Shown here piece after piece: positions 22,399-33,982 of a stretch of 64,000 nucleotides of DNA. The number at the start of each line of letters is the position of its first letter. Position 1 is the first letter of the stretch. Below the pieces are notes generated by a model. That model was not told the origin of the DNA. It made no database searches and saw nothing but the letters and a program-made list of their open reading frames with translations. Where the stretch lies: contig MNCI01035086.1 in NCBI GenBank assembly GCA_015680685.1, forward strand, positions 323,069 to 387,068, given 5' to 3'. A program made the position numbers and the translations under genes. This DNA comes from Gnetum montanum. Its lineage: Eukaryota > Streptophyta > Gnetopsida > Gnetales > Gnetaceae.

Positions 22399-23287
22399 TG
22401 ATGAATGGTGAGGTACCCCTACATCCAACCATATGAATCACAAGCGTTCATGCATGATTTGGTCAAATTTTGTGGATGGAATTAGTTGTGGCATCTAGAT
22501 CTCTATGCCTTGATCATAGTTCGTTGTCTTCCCACTTGGACTAGTGGTAGCTTTGTCATGTATGGTTTAGTCTAGAGTGAGGCATATGATTTTTATTATT
22601 TTATATTTTATTATTCTATGATTAACAATGGGTTGAAACTTAATTTATAATCAATTCAATTGATCTAATTGCTAATTAATAATCAACTACCCTAACATAA
22701 GTATATGATCCCACTTACCGTGCACATCTTGAACACATATAATGCTGCTAGGTTACTAAACGTTAAGCATTGCTAGGATTACCAAGAGTCATACATATGC
22801 TCAAAGCAATTGTACTTATATGATTAATTAATTAACATGCATGAAAATGTAAATATTAACTAAGTATATGAAAAATAAATTACATGGAAAGTAAATCTAA
22901 TCTAATTTAAAGTGTTGCAATGAATAAGAATCAATCTTGATCTTATTATCATTCATGGAATATGTCCACGTACATTGCCACTCAAATAAGACTCCATACA
23001 ATTAACTTAGATCCACTCTATGGGCACTCACTAACTATTCCTTAAGATTACAGAATAAAACTACAAGAGTTCAACTACTCTATTGAAAAAAATATGAAAA
23101 AATAATGCAAAACTATTCAAAAATTGACTTGAAATTGTGAGCCCAAGTGCTATATTTATAGGTTGGTCCATACCACCTAATGTCAAATACCCAATGTTGC
23201 ATCTAGGCTCTGATGTCAAATACCTGACATTGAGGCTTTGACATCAGATACCCAATGTCAAACTTGATGAAAAAATATGTTTCATTA
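22399..23287 (-). repeat. Right LTR of complex C, inverted (889 bp)
   Basis: In plus view it runs TGATGAATGG to TTTCATTA, the last base pair changed from TCATCA. U5 faces left and U3 faces right, the opposite of the left LTR. U3 holds an array of the type TGACATCAGATACCCAATGTC (23165-23275). The right flank is the GCTAT target duplicate, so this is a true outer end of the insertion. Confidence 0.88.
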
Positions 23288-23292
23288 GCTAT
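23288..23292. repeat. Right TSD of complex C (GCTAT)
   Basis: One base different from the left copy GCTAG at 14554-14558. LTR B sequence resumes directly after it. Confidence 0.75.
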
Positions 23293-23399
23293 CATGCATC
23301 CCATGATATTGCATATATGACAACATAGCTAGTACTACGATATCAAAGCTATGATATCATATATTTAATATCATAGTCTACCAAATTTTGACTTTATCA
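23293..23399 (-). repeat. 5' LTR of element B, second part
   Basis: catgcatcccatgatattgc through GACTTTATCA matches 9650-9726 of the other LTR B and completes the copy interrupted at 14558. It carries an extra stretch with ACGATATCAAAGC not seen in the 3' LTR. Confidence 0.85.
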
Positions 23400-23404
23400 G
23401 GATG
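23400..23404. repeat. Right TSD of element B (GGATG)
   Basis: Identical to 8841-8845. Confidence 0.9.
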
Positions 23405-24036
23405 TTACCTAATAATGGTTGAGAAAATGTAAGACTCTATTAACAAAAAATTTACAAATGTATTAAAAATATTAAAGGAAAATATAGAGCATGTGCTTGC
23501 ATGAAATAGACAACAAAAAGAAGAAGAAGAAGAAGAAAGTAGTGAAGGACATATAAAGGTAGAAAGGAAAATATGTTGATTTTGAATTTAGATAGAAATG
23601 ATAGATGTAACTTGTATAAATATAAACATCCTAAGGTATGTTTCCCCATCATGGCATATATGCATGAACTAGGTGTGTATGCTTTAAACTTGAAGTTCAT
23701 CAAGAAGCAAATGCCTAGGAGATTTCCTTATATGTAAGGCAATTACATATAGTCTTACAACCAACTAAACTATTGAAGTGGGTCTCCATCTTAACCACAA
23801 GAGCATTATCACTAGACTTATAGTCATGGAGGATGTCACCTCCAAGGAAATAGTATTCTTTGAGGTAACTAGACCCTTAGGGGTATTATGTTTAGTAGCA
23901 TGTTTTCTTAGGTGGTGCTCGTACTCATGCATCCTTTCAATATTATCATTTATATGAGTATCACAAACTTACCACTCATCATGCTAGTTTTTCTTCCTAT
24001 ACTTGTCATTAATCTTTAATGCACACTTAACATTCA
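23405..24036 (+). pseudogene. gag C-terminal remnant of element E
   Basis: The oldest element of the nest. Reading plus with frame changes: a DSINKKFTNVLKILKENIE-like stretch matches the VDQMWDSLDNRFQTILKIVE stretch of F gag, then CNLYKYKHPKVCFPIMAYMH, ELGVYALNLKFIKKQMPRRF and YNQLNY. That is the same His/Cys segment and Pro/Tyr-rich tail as gag of C, D and F. From about 23850 homology fades. Elements B (left) and D (right) both landed in this gag and its follow-on sequence. Confidence 0.6.
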
Positions 24037-24041
24037 CATAC
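24037..24041. repeat. Left TSD of element D (CATAC)
   Basis: CATAC, repeated exactly at 34788-34792 on the other side of the element. Confidence 0.9.
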
Positions 24042-24116
24042 TTATGAGTGGAGAGGTACCCCTACGCCCAACCATACGAATACGAGCGTTTACGCGTGAT
24101 TCGGGCAAACTCCAAG

Positions 24117-25418
24117 TGAAACACCCTAAAATTTCGAGACCCTCTTGCTTCACCAGGGTCTTTGAATTCAGGTAAGGAATTTCCACAAGTGCGGCGTCAC
24201 AACAATTTGGCAAGAAGTGGATGCTTTGAGTTTATACTATCCAGTTTGGCAAGTTTTCTACCTCTAGTGCTGACAGGCCCAACGGACTCTCTGGCTTGCC
24301 CACCTGGATAATTCATCCGACTGACAGTTTACTCAGAAACCACACTTGGAGTTGTCGGTGGTGCTCAGGATGCGTAAAATAGTTCGGCAAGTTTTGTACT
24401 GAAGAAGCTTGCTATGCTACGTAGTGTAGCAGGCCTCAGGAGACAGTTGCTTAGGCAATCAAGCACAAACTATTGCAGGATAGAATGATATGCTACATAG
24501 CATAGCACAACCTAGCAAAGGAAAAACAAGAAGGTCCAGCTTACCTAGTAACTCCAATTCCACTCGACAAGCACTCTGGCCTTCAAAACCAGTTACCTTG
24601 TTCAACTTTAAGTCCTTTAGCAAAATTTTCTTACTAGAAAGTGGTGAATTAAGAAAAAAGTAGGCTACCATGGGTGCTACGCTATGCTACACTACATAGC
24701 ATAGCACAACATATCGACAATGCAAGAACAACAAAAGGTGTCTCAAATGCAAGTGTAGAAAATTCAAGAGCTCCCCTTTGCGAAGAGCAAAAGTTGCAGT
24801 TGTCAGCATGATCAAGCTTCAAGAAAAATGTTTCTCTTGGCCCTATAAATACCCTGACAAGAAACACTCAAAGGGTTAGAAAGTTGGCAATTTAAGTGGT
24901 TGGCAAATTAGCAATTCAAAGGATTGGCATTTTTGGTTGACACTCTATTAGCATTTTTTTGTTGGCTTTGTAGCACTTTGCATAGTTGGCTTTTGAGTCC
25001 ATGTTCAAGAATATAGTTGGCCTACTTTGAACATTCTAGTTACCTTTGGGATCTTTGTGTTTCCTAGTGTTGCGCAACTGATTCTATCCACCTCAACAAA
25101 GTAAAGCTACAATCTTGAGGCGGTGCATTTTCTAACTCTAGTTCACTTTACGTTCTTGCTCATTATCATTGCATTTTACATTATTTTTTGCTTCATCGCA
25201 TTTAATAATTATTATATTGCATTACAAACATCGCTTCCGCATTACACGTTTATGAAAGGTTAAGTGACACCAACTAAGTCCCTGTCTGATTGACTAGATC
25301 GTTCAAGGCACCCCGTTTTTGTTTTTATCCAGCACAACCCTCGCACGGATCTGGGGTTAAAACTATTCACCTGATGACCTCTTAGTGTTTCCAGCCACTG
25401 ATGTTTTCGGTAGCTACA
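24117..25418 (+). mobile_element. Solo LTR of an unrelated retrotransposon (1302 bp)
   Basis: TGAAACACC...GTAGCTACA, flanked by CCAAG (24112-24116) and CTAAG (25419-25423), one base different. No internal sequence, so LTR-LTR recombination removed the body, or this is a very short element. A TATA box at 24843-24851 (ctataaata) fixes plus orientation. U3 contains three copies of a palindromic GCTATGCTAC...GTAGCATAGC motif (24411-24432, 24491-24509, 24676-24707). It shares none of the U5 sequence of the surrounding families. Confidence 0.85.
24843..24851 (+). promoter_or_regulatory. TATA box of the solo LTR
   Basis: ctataaata, 726 bp into the solo LTR and downstream of the three palindromic motifs. 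It is the likely Pol II promoter of that family. Confidence 0.6.
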
Positions 25419-26172
25419 CTAAGGACTAAGTGCTTATGCGCCTTCATAGAACAAGGATGGGCTATGTGATTGTTGTCTTTCCAAGCTTACTTGTACATCA
25501 TGATTGTATGGTTAAGTAAACCTGAGGTATTTGATTTTTATGCTTTATGTTCTTGGTGTTTAAAGTGGAGAAATGAAATAAATGAGTAACTAATTTAATT
25601 TAATTAATGAACTATGCTCTAGCTAGTCCTAACACCAGCATCTTTTCCCACTTGCCGGACACATCTTGAACCAGTGTAACACTACTGGAATTACCCATGC
25701 TAGTCATTACTAGGTTACCAAGTGTTCCACGTATGCTCAAAGTGGTTGTACTGAGTGTGCTTACTTGTTGAAGATTGATAAATCTATAAAAACAACATCA
25801 ATTAACTAATGAAAGCGTGAAGTAATTGTAAATAACATTAAATGCAATAAATAAGCTATTTTGAATGTTACAAGGTTTATCACAAAGTTCATCTTTATTT
25901 TCAGACATAAGGTGTGCTTAGGTACACAATGCTTGAATAAAGATCCATTCACTTTATGACTCCTATTGTGGGCACTCAGAAATAATTCTAACTCTAGAAA
26001 GGAAAAACTATAAGAGTTCAGGTAAGGGACTAAGAGACTAACTGCCAAACCAAGTGCCCTAATCTCTTTTTTATAGGCGATGAGACAGGTTCCGACATTG
26101 GGTGTTTGATATCGCTTGGCAGGCTTTGATATTGCAGACCTAATATCATGGATCCAATATCCCGACTCATCA

Positions 26173-26186
26173 TACCCCCATGACTA
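26173..26186 (-). other. Polypurine tract of element D
   Basis: tacccccatgacta abuts the 3' LTR, in reverse. Confidence 0.85.
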
Positions 26187-28180
26187 AATGTAAACTCATC
26201 CTTAAGTTCCTTACAAAATATTGGGAAGGTATGGGATTATTGAGTAAGCGACAATTGACGGTGACATGAAGTGACAGACTTAAAGTGCTTGGTAAACGGA
26301 TCGATAAACATATCACAACATTGGTGTTCATAACCATTGTTGTGAACACTGTACGTAGATGACATCTAGACCCTCATTTGACAGCTTGAAGAGAGAGAGA
26401 GAAAGAGAGAAAAGAAAATGAGGTGTGTTGCTGCCGTTGTCAAAATTGTGCACACCGTTGTTCATTCTTGGCCACAAGATTAAGCATGTTCTTCGTGTAA
26501 ATGCTCTAGCTCTATTCCAACCCGAGTGCTCCCTCCTATCCTAGTCCATTGTTCATGTGATTGTCATCTGCACACACAACACAATCACAAATTAGCAAGG
26601 ATAGATAAGATATAATGCAATTGATACCTTGCCTCAATATGAAGCACATTGGCTAGGTTGTGGGTATGGTAGATACTAGGTTAGACTTTTGTAACTAATA
26701 ACTACCCAAGGTGTAGGGGTGAGATAAGTAATGGAATGGAAAAAAATTTGCAACGAGGACCCCCACGACTAAGAGCGAACCTTTGGTAGCAATAAGATGG
26801 AAATCAAAAGAAGAAGAAAAATAAGAGAACTAACAATGGTGAAGCCATTAAGACAAAACAAAAATGGATGTCATTGATGGGGTGAAACAAGAAATAGTTG
26901 ATTATAGGGAATGTTTAAGGGAGAAAGCTTAACAATTGCACCAAAAAGGAATGCCAGTGGGTCCTCCCAAAAGCAAGCTCATGCCCTTTATGCCTTGTCA
27001 AACTTACAAACCAAAGAGTCTGTAAGCTCTAGGAATGACATATGGAAATAATGGTTAATAACTTACCCACAAGGGTTTACCAAAGAATAACAATGCATCA
27101 ACCAAGATATAGACTAATCGTAAAATCGGCAATGAGGTGGAATATGGAAAGAAATACAGAAAGAGAGAATGGAATGGAATGGAATCCCAAAATCAAGGTT
27201 GTGTAAAGTCCCTTGTGTAGTATGTGATTAAGGTGACTTAATATTATTCATTCCAAATCCTAATTTAAGACTAACCACATCCAGTGACCTCGCATCGACA
27301 TACTTGACCAACCCATCCTCTTGAAGTAATAAGAATGCATCCATAGAGCCACCACTATTTCATTAAGAGAAAGAATAGAGGAGAAAGAAGTGAGAAAAGG
27401 GCCTTAGTTAGAGAGAACCTTCAGGCATGGACAACATGTCTTTCCAGTGCCATAACCAGTGCTTGTAGCCCATGTTTCTTTATTATGTCTAAGGGGTGTG
27501 CTTTGAATTCTCACTAGTTTTTTTCTATTTTTTTTTTACCATGAGAACCACACCATGCAAAGAATTATTTGATTTAGTTGACTTCCCGATATTGGTCAAT
27601 AGCGAAATTGTAGAAAACCTATGAAAAACATCCAAGTACCCAAGAGAACAACTAGTACAAATGCATCAAACCCCTTGAAGTCACACCATTTTCAATCCAT
27701 TTACATCTTTTCTTGGTTTTAAGAATACTAAGCCACTTTATTAATAAGTTTACTTAGAAAAAGGGATAGTACATTTCCAAAACAAAGGGAGACCATAGAG
27801 TTGTATGGATGAATGGGTGATGTGGACTCATTACCTGTTTTATCAAAAGAATCCATATCTTAGCATCAACATTGAAAGTTAAAGGTAAAAGCCAAACATT
27901 AGTAATCCACACTATTATAATACAATCCACCATCATGAGCACTTATTATATGACAACTGAGAGTAGATCAAACAAAATGTAATAGAGAAAGGAATAGTGA
28001 AAATGTTAACGATGGTGTAAGACAAAAATAAGCAAACATGAAAAATGTGTAAAACAAAAATGCATGAAACAAAAAAGACAAAGGAATTGAGGGCTTTAGA
28101 ATGGTTAGCATTAGTGGCCAGCCCCCCCACAACTAAGTTGGAAGGAGGAGATCTGAAATAATGAGCAAGGTTGCTCATTA
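26187..28180 (-). mobile_element. 3' noncoding region of element D
   Basis: No coding sequence. It has an AG microsatellite (26391-26415), a PPT-like tract at 26757-26773 (gacccccacgactaaga), conserved block 2 at 26955-27005 (gtgggtcctcccaaaagcaa), conserved block 1 at 27415-27520 (caggcatgg, gacatgttg-like, gccataaccagtgcttgtag), and a second PPT-like tract at 28125-28140 just after the end of pol. The layout mirrors 52444-54462 of element F. Confidence 0.75.
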
Positions 28181-29295
28181 ATAAAGGTAGTGTTAGTATT
28201 GGCCTTTTTAGGCTTATGGAAAGGTTTGGTTTGTTGGATGTTAACTAATAATTTCCTATATGACATTCAGGTTTATAGATCATCATGGCCCCTGAAGGGA
28301 AAGTTTCATGAATGATATAAGGTCCTTCCCACAGTGTTTAAAATTTAGTTCATTGTGGCACATGTGTGGGTTTCCAATATAGAACCTTATCTCCTGGTTG
28401 GTGTTTGACTTTCCTAATCCTTAGGTCATGATGTTGCTTGTTGAAGGCCTTGTGTAATTCATTGGATAATAGGGTGGCTAATTGGTTCTCATCTAGTAAG
28501 TTAAAGGTTCATTATTTTTTCTTTCTGTGCACTAACTCATAGGGAGAATAACCTATAGGGAGTTTCCACATGGAGTGGTAAGCCCAAAGAGAAACATTCA
28601 GTTTGGTGCCCCAGTCTCACCTATATTTGCTAATGGTCCATGTCAATATTTTTGTGATCTCCCTATTGGTGACTTCAACTTGACCATTTAGTTTATGCTC
28701 AACTCCTAAGCATTGCATTAACTTCCAAAAATTCGCACCTGTAAAATGTGTACCATTGTTAGAAATAAGTGCACAAGGCATGCCAAACATGTTTACGATT
28801 TATTATTGAACAAATCATGTAGCGGTATATGATGTATAGTCCATAACAGTGGCTGCTTTTGCCCATTTTGTAAAATAGTCAACAACAACAATGATGTATG
28901 CTTTTCCATTGGGCATTGGTGTAATAGGCCCCATAAAATCACTTCCCCATATTTTGAAGGGTTTTAAGGGTTGAATCCATTGTTGTGGACCCTCCATTCT
29001 AGTAGTCATTCCCCCATCATGTTGTCAGTGCTCACAAGATTGGATGAAATGATGAGTAACTTGAAACAATGTAGGCCAATAATATCCTGCAAGTATGGTT
29101 TTAATGGGTTTTTGTATCCCAGTGTAATGACCCCCACAAGGGCCCTCATGAGCATCTTGGAGAACTTACAATTGATCTACATTAGGAGCACACCATCAGA
29201 CCAAGCCATCAGAACATACCTTATAAAGTTATCCGTTGATTTCCATGACATATTTGGCTCGATGAAGAAACTATTGTTTCTTTTTAATGTCTAAC
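28181..29295 (-). pseudogene. Integrase of element D
   Basis: Integrase joins the cDNA ends to host DNA. Down the minus strand: a zinc-binding HHCC region (HEGPCGGHYT ... HHFIQSCEH, the next Cys lost to a stop), the core with the first Asp in FKIWGSDFMGPITPMPNGKA, then a mutated second site where the usual D-N-G reads NNGTHFTG. The third motif is GQVEVTNREITKIL, which keeps the catalytic Glu. About eight residues between VEHKL and NGQVE are missing compared with element F, an in-frame deletion. The C-terminal domain lies at about 28560-28190 and ends in a NIQQTKPF-like tail. Several stops. Confidence 0.85.
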
Positions 29296-29995
29296 CCTTG
29301 TGGTGTTTCTTGTGTGGGAACATAGGCAAGAATGCTACTGTACCAACTTTTATTTGTAGTTAATTGATTATTTATTACACCTGCAAAGAGGAGTTCATTA
29401 GGGAAGTAGTCAAAAATTGGATATTTGTCCTCTTTGTTTTCCCATCGTAATCGACATAAATGATCAGCAACAACATTCTTGGTGCCTTTATGATTGATCA
29501 TCGTAAGATTGAACTCTTGTAAGATCACGAGCCATCTTATGATGTGAGGGCTCACCATTGGTTTATTTATTAGGAACTAAATTGCACTATGATCCGTGTG
29601 TACAAATATCTTATAGCCCAATACATAGTGCCTAAATTTTTCTAGTGCAAACACCACAACCATTAATTCTTTTTCTATTGTGGTGTAATTGAGTTGTGCA
29701 CCAGCAATACTTCAACTTGCATAGTGAATGTAATAGTGTCATTTCTGGTCATCTAACTATGTAAGTATGGCTCCTAAAGAAAAGTTGGATGCATCAGTCA
29801 TTATGTGGAATGGTCTGGACCAGTCAGGAGCTTGTAGAATGGGTGTTTCTATGAGCTCCTATTTCAAGGTATGGAAAGTTAGCTCACATTCCCTGGTCCA
29901 TTCAAAGGGTATGTCCTTCTTCATTACTTCTACTAATGGTTTTGCAATCTTTGAAAAGTTCTCGATGAAGCATCTATAATAGCTAGTATGTCTAA
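29296..29995 (-). pseudogene. RNase H of element D
   Basis: RNase H removes the RNA strand after first-strand synthesis. Readable parts are PFHIMTDASNFSLGAILT (the first Asp of the active site), LNYTTIEKELMVVVFALEKF (the Glu motif), RHYVLGYKIFVHTDHSAI (TDH motif) and, at 29558-29271, MVSPHIIRWLVILQEFNLTM with VVADHLCRL. Stops interrupt between motifs. Order and spacing match the F copy at 50650-51120. Confidence 0.85.
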
Positions 29996-30960
29996 GGAAT
30001 GATCAGATATATTTTACAGTTTCAGGTTGATGAGTGATTCCTTGGATGACTTTAATCTTTTTGGGATCTACCTCTATCCTTGTTTGTGAAATCTTATGCC
30101 CTAACACAACACCTTCTTGGACCATTAAATGAATTTCTTGCTAATTAAGCCTTATGTTGGTTTCTACACATCCTTTCAGTACTTGCTCTAATTAGTCCAA
30201 TGCTTATTTGAAGTTCACTTCGTAGGTGGAGAAATCATCCATAAAGACCTCCACATCATTCCCCATTTGCTACTAAAATATACTTAGAACCAGATGTTGA
30301 AATGTTGCTGGGGCATTACACAAGCCAAACGACATTTGCTTATATGAAAATGTCCCCCAAGGACTTATGAATGTAGTTTTGGCTTGGTCTTCTGGTGTTA
30401 TTTGAATTTGATTATATTCGCTATAACCATCTAGAAAACTATAGTAGCAATGCCCTGCAATGGTATCTAAGACTTGGTCGACAAATGGCAATGGGAAATG
30501 GTCCTTAAATGTTGCCATGTTCAGTAGCCTAAAGTCTATACACACCCTCCATTTACCTCCTTTTCTAGGTGCAATGACTAATGGACTAACCCATTCATTA
30601 TCAGTAATGGGGTAGATGAACACGACTTTTAGAAGTTGTTCAATTTCTTCTTTAACCACTTGCTTAATCTTTGGGTTCAGTCATCTTTGTGATTTTCATT
30701 GAGGCTTCATGGAGGGGTCAGTGTAAATTCTATGTTTACATATCCTAGGATCTATTCTAGTTAATTTGGGATATAACCAAGCAAAGTATTTTGACCATTT
30801 TTTTACCATTTTTAGAAATTTTTCTTTTTGTTGAGGAGTGAGCTTAGCATTGATAATTACCAATTTTCTATTCTTGAGAAATGTATATTCAATACTGGTG
30901 GGCAATGGTTTTAATTTGAGGGGCTTTTGCTTAAACTTATCAGGGATTTTCAACTTCCTC
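29996..30960 (-). pseudogene. Reverse transcriptase of element D
   Basis: Copies element RNA into DNA. 30953-30696 is the domain's lead-in (LKPLPTSIEYTFLKNRKLVI, WSKYFAWLYPKLTRIDPRIC). 30659-30273 is open for 128 residues and holds RT blocks 1-4: IEQLLKVVFIYPITDNEWVS, KWRVCIDFRLLNMATFKDHF, YYSFLDGYSEYNQIQI and MSFGLCNAPATFQ. The catalytic box reads VEVFMDDFS at about 30240, so the two aspartates are intact here, unlike in element F. Stops follow at QQMGN and after. It is the best-preserved RT core of the window. Confidence 0.92.
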
Positions 30961-31640
30961 TAGTTGATATTTTCGATGTCAGGACTTAGAAGTTGGTGAT
31001 GGACTTGCTATAATGTATCTATGCTAGCGATGTAGGCGCAAGTCAAGCTCTTAGTTGGTTCCATGCATATAGTTGAATTACTCTCTTGGTCAATTGTTAG
31101 CCATTGGGTGCCTTCTTGTCTTGTGGCTATTGCTTACAAGCATCTTTGTATATCCATTATTTGTGCACACTAGTTGCATGTAGGCAGTGTTAAGCATTGT
31201 ACAAACCAAGACTTCTGCATGCAGTTGCATCCTATGTCATTGTATGCGATGCATGGAACTTTCTTCTTCTTGATCTTTCCAAATATATTTTCTTTTGATA
31301 TTTCTAGGAAAAGATCGTATATTCCTAGGCATGCATCAATCGTTCTTAGCCATGCTCTTTCCATTATGATATGGAAGTCCCCCTTACAGTTGTTAATTTG
31401 AATCACTAGGAAATCGGCTAGATATGACCGCCTACAAACAGTGGTGATAATGTCCTTCACTAGTCCTAATGGGATAGTGATGGACTTGTCAGCCAACTCT
31501 AAAAAAATGTTACTCTTTTTTAGTGGAGGTAGGTTCTATGATTTGTAAATTTCTTGAGAGATTAAGTTAACACCAAAACCTAAATCCAAAAGAGCTTTGC
31601 AAGGCTCATTCCCAGCGATTGCAAATATATAAGAGGACTT
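30961..31640 (-). pseudogene. Protease region of element D
   Basis: Aspartic protease that would cut the polyprotein. 31496-31170 reads KSITIPLGLVKDIITTVCRR, FLVIQINNCKGDFHIIMERA and CIAYNDIGCNCMQKSW. The D-S/T-G active-site segment should lie near 31590-31610, where 'SLGFGVNLIS'-like residues are coded with changes. The linker towards RT at 31170-30961 is degraded. Confidence 0.75.
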
Positions 31641-33850
31641 CCAAGGTCAAAGAATTTCCTAGGAATATGGATAGCTTTAATCCAATTGGTAATGGTGTGG
31701 GTTAACATGACAGTATGTGTTGGGTGTGGTCTTTGGTTCGAAGGAAGCTTTGAAGGTTTGAATGATGATGGTGAGGCATTTGGACAATTAGTTGCTTATG
31801 GCTGTAAGGACTTGGTTGGAATATTGGTTCTAAAGAAAGGTCTTTTCTTTGATTGGTTTTCTAAACCAAAAGTAGGTTGAGGATTGACAGCCCTTGTAGC
31901 ATTACATTTCTATGGTTGGGCAGGAAGCTCACCTTGCATAGTTAGAGTAGGTAGTAATGGAGCTAACAGTGGAAGAGGTGTAGTCAGATAAGAAGGATAG
32001 TTCATTGGTAGAACATCACCCCTAGGAGAAGGGGTTCTATAGTACTCATGGATTTGGTAGTGAGGTTGAGGAGTGATGTGACTAGTGGAGTCATGTGGAG
32101 AGATCGACTACTGAATGTAATACCCGTATGGGCTAGGTTGATAGTAAGGGTATTGTTGTCATGGTAATGGCATTTCCCATGATTGTGGGTGTTGCCATTG
32201 CTAATATTATTCATTTTCTTGTGGTGGAGTTCCACTTGGATAATATGTCAAGGGTTGGTGGAACTGCCTTGGATTACCTTGAGGATAAGGTAACCTTCGA
32301 GGTGTTTGCTGTTTGTTTAATCATGGGTTTAGTGCATACACCCCAGACTCTTGCAGATGTGACACTATTGGGAAGCATCCTTTAGGATGGTCATATTGGA
32401 ATATCTCACACCTACCATCATTGTCTATGTTTGAATCCACAACCTCCTCAATGATGAAAAATTTTCCCTTACCCTTGTTACATGCATATTTAGCTTCTTT
32501 CTTTTTCCTTTTCTCTCGGTCACTACCCTACTCTCTAGACTCCTCTACTATTTTTAGAACGGTTTGAAATTTATCATCTAGGGAATTCCACATTTGATCT
32601 ACCTTTATTGATATTTCTGATGCAAATTTTTGAATGGGTAAAGTCTTCCTATTCATCATCTCTTCAACTGGTGACTCTTCTTCATCTTCAAAAAATCTAA
32701 CTTCCTTCTTTTAGAGGGAAGGATCTCTGTTGTATTTCACCGCACTTTATTTTTTCCTTAACTCACCTTCCTCTTTGGAAACTTTCTTCAAAAATCTTTG
32801 TATTTGATGGGCTCTGAGCTTAGATAACCTTCCTTGGGCATAAGTCCCAAGGGTTCTTCATGTCTCATACCTAAGCTCGTCTACAAGATGGCGTAGTTGT
32901 TCCCTGTGCGAGTAACCATGGCTAGAGCAATGATGTAATAATGCCTAATATCAGCCCATGGAAGCATCCAAGGGTTTTTTTCTTCCTTGTTTTCATCATT
33001 GGATTTACTTACGTAGGTTGGACACTCAGGAGTATGTTTGATTCTTATCGTTGAATAGCTCCAACATGGTACTCCATTGACGAATGGATTTTGGGTCTAA
33101 GGACTGGTACCAGTTTTGCACTTCCTTGATTAGTGTCCATGAAAATAAATTTAGGTTTTTCCACTTATTTTCTATATTTTTCAAGCCACATGCATCATGA
33201 AATGATTGTAGATGGTTTTGAGGATCAACATTGTATCCCCCTTCAAATCGTGGGATGTCGTTCATGTCTAGTCTTTTGATCCTATTGTACTTTTGGTGGC
33301 TTGTTGGAATCCTAATGGTCTATGCTATATCTAACATACTTTAGGTGGTGAGTAGGGGTTTTTCGTGATCATATTGTCTATGGCATCTATGATGCTTATG
33401 CTATTCCCTACTCTCCCTTCTTTCATGACGTGTTTATCTGGAATGCGCTTGTTCCCTTTCTAGACTATTTTGTCTATGATCTTTGTTTCACTTACCATTG
33501 TCCTCATGGTCTTTCCCTTTGTGACTACATTTGAATCCTGAAGAAGAGGGGGAAGGAGATGATGAAGGTGAAGAGGAAGGAGTACTAGCACCATGACAGT
33601 GTCTATCACTTTCTCTTTGGTGGTCACAGCCTCGATCAGAGTTATGATTGGAATGTCTATTTTTGTCATGTGTTCATGTTCCTTTTTTAGATCCTTTGTG
33701 TCCATTGGTATTAGAACTTGGGTTATGAATGGTTGAGTGAAGATTTTGATACACAACTCCTTGACTGAAGTCAATGAGAGTAACATCATTATGTGGAAAA
33801 CCTCCCGAGGTAGGTTCACCACCCTCATTTTCACTTAGGACATACAGGAA
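31641..33850 (-). pseudogene. gag of element D
   Basis: Reading the minus strand: N-terminal part near 33840-33460, with the same wording as F gag around VVYQNLHSTIHN and a Ser/Pro-rich stretch. The gag domain at 33265-33026 reads MNDIPRFEGGYNVDPQNHLQ, SFHDACGLKNIENKWKNLNL and SIRQWSTMLELFNDKNQTYS. The C-terminal parts hold a CEIFQYDHPKGCFPIVSHLQ segment (about 32420-32350), then Pro/Tyr/Gln-rich sequence and a basic stretch with KKRPFFRTN before the protease. There are stops throughout. Confidence 0.82.
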
Positions 33851-33982
33851 ATCCTAAAATCACTTTCCCTTCATAGATTTGTAATTTCACTCCTGTTGTA
33901 GTTCCCTTTGACGTTGTGTCTCTGTGGGTCAATAATCTCCTGAATCTTGTTCATGCACCATGCGATTCACACGTGATTCACA
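33851..33982 (-). other. Rearranged leader and lost PBS of element D
   Basis: Where the PBS and the U5 end (TGATGAG...GAGGTACCCC in plus view) should be, the sequence reads gcaccatgcgattcacacgt followed by a repeat of gattcacac. The short direct repeat suggests a local deletion with fill-in. No tRNA-Asp complement remains. Confidence 0.5.

Larger units (their letters stand above)
14559..23287. mobile_element. Complex C: gag-only element with inverted outer LTRs
   Basis: One insertion bounded by GCTAG/GCTAT inside LTR B, but with its two outer LTRs in opposite orientation. Left to right: LTR forward (14559-15419), PBS, gag forward (15552-17860), 3' noncoding region, PPT (20001-20014), the first roughly 180 bp of an LTR forward (20015-20192), a second copy of about 95 bp of the 3' noncoding region (20193-20288), gag in reverse (22266-20290), reverse PBS, LTR in reverse (22399-23287). 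No pol is present in either arm. Both outer ends are U3 termini. The arms differ by substitutions and small indels but are the same family. Confidence 0.8.
8846..23399 (-). mobile_element. Element B: pol-less, gag-less Athila/Tat-like element
   Basis: This minus-strand LTR element is bounded by GGATG target duplications. In its own direction it has a 5' LTR (23399-13803, split by complex C), no recognisable PBS, gag or pol, about 1.2 kb of noncoding sequence shared with the 3' regions of D, F and G, a long accessory coiled-coil frame (12623-9922), a polypurine tract and a 3' LTR (9726-8846). The 5' LTR runs straight into sequence that elsewhere lies 3' of pol, so the front of the element was deleted. 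It is therefore non-autonomous, and its reverse transcription and integration must have used proteins from relatives. Confidence 0.85.
24042..26172 (-). repeat. 3' LTR of element D, split by a solo LTR
   Basis: LTR sequence lies at 24042-24116 and resumes at 25419-26172, about 824 bp in all. In plus view it begins TTATGAGTGG (mutated from TGATGAG) and ends GACTCATCA next to the PPT. Its copy at 33983-34787 reads through the break point without interruption ('aaactccaaggactaagtgc'). U3 carries GATATC/GATATTG elements at about 26090-26165. Confidence 0.88.

Noticed and set aside
15552-23287. Two ordinary elements of opposite orientation that happened to land side by side
   Set aside because: Each would carry its own pair of duplicates and LTRs. 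Here there is one target duplicate pair, one full LTR on each outer side and no duplicates at the centre. A later deletion between two neighbours would not leave matching GCTAG/GCTAT, unless by chance.
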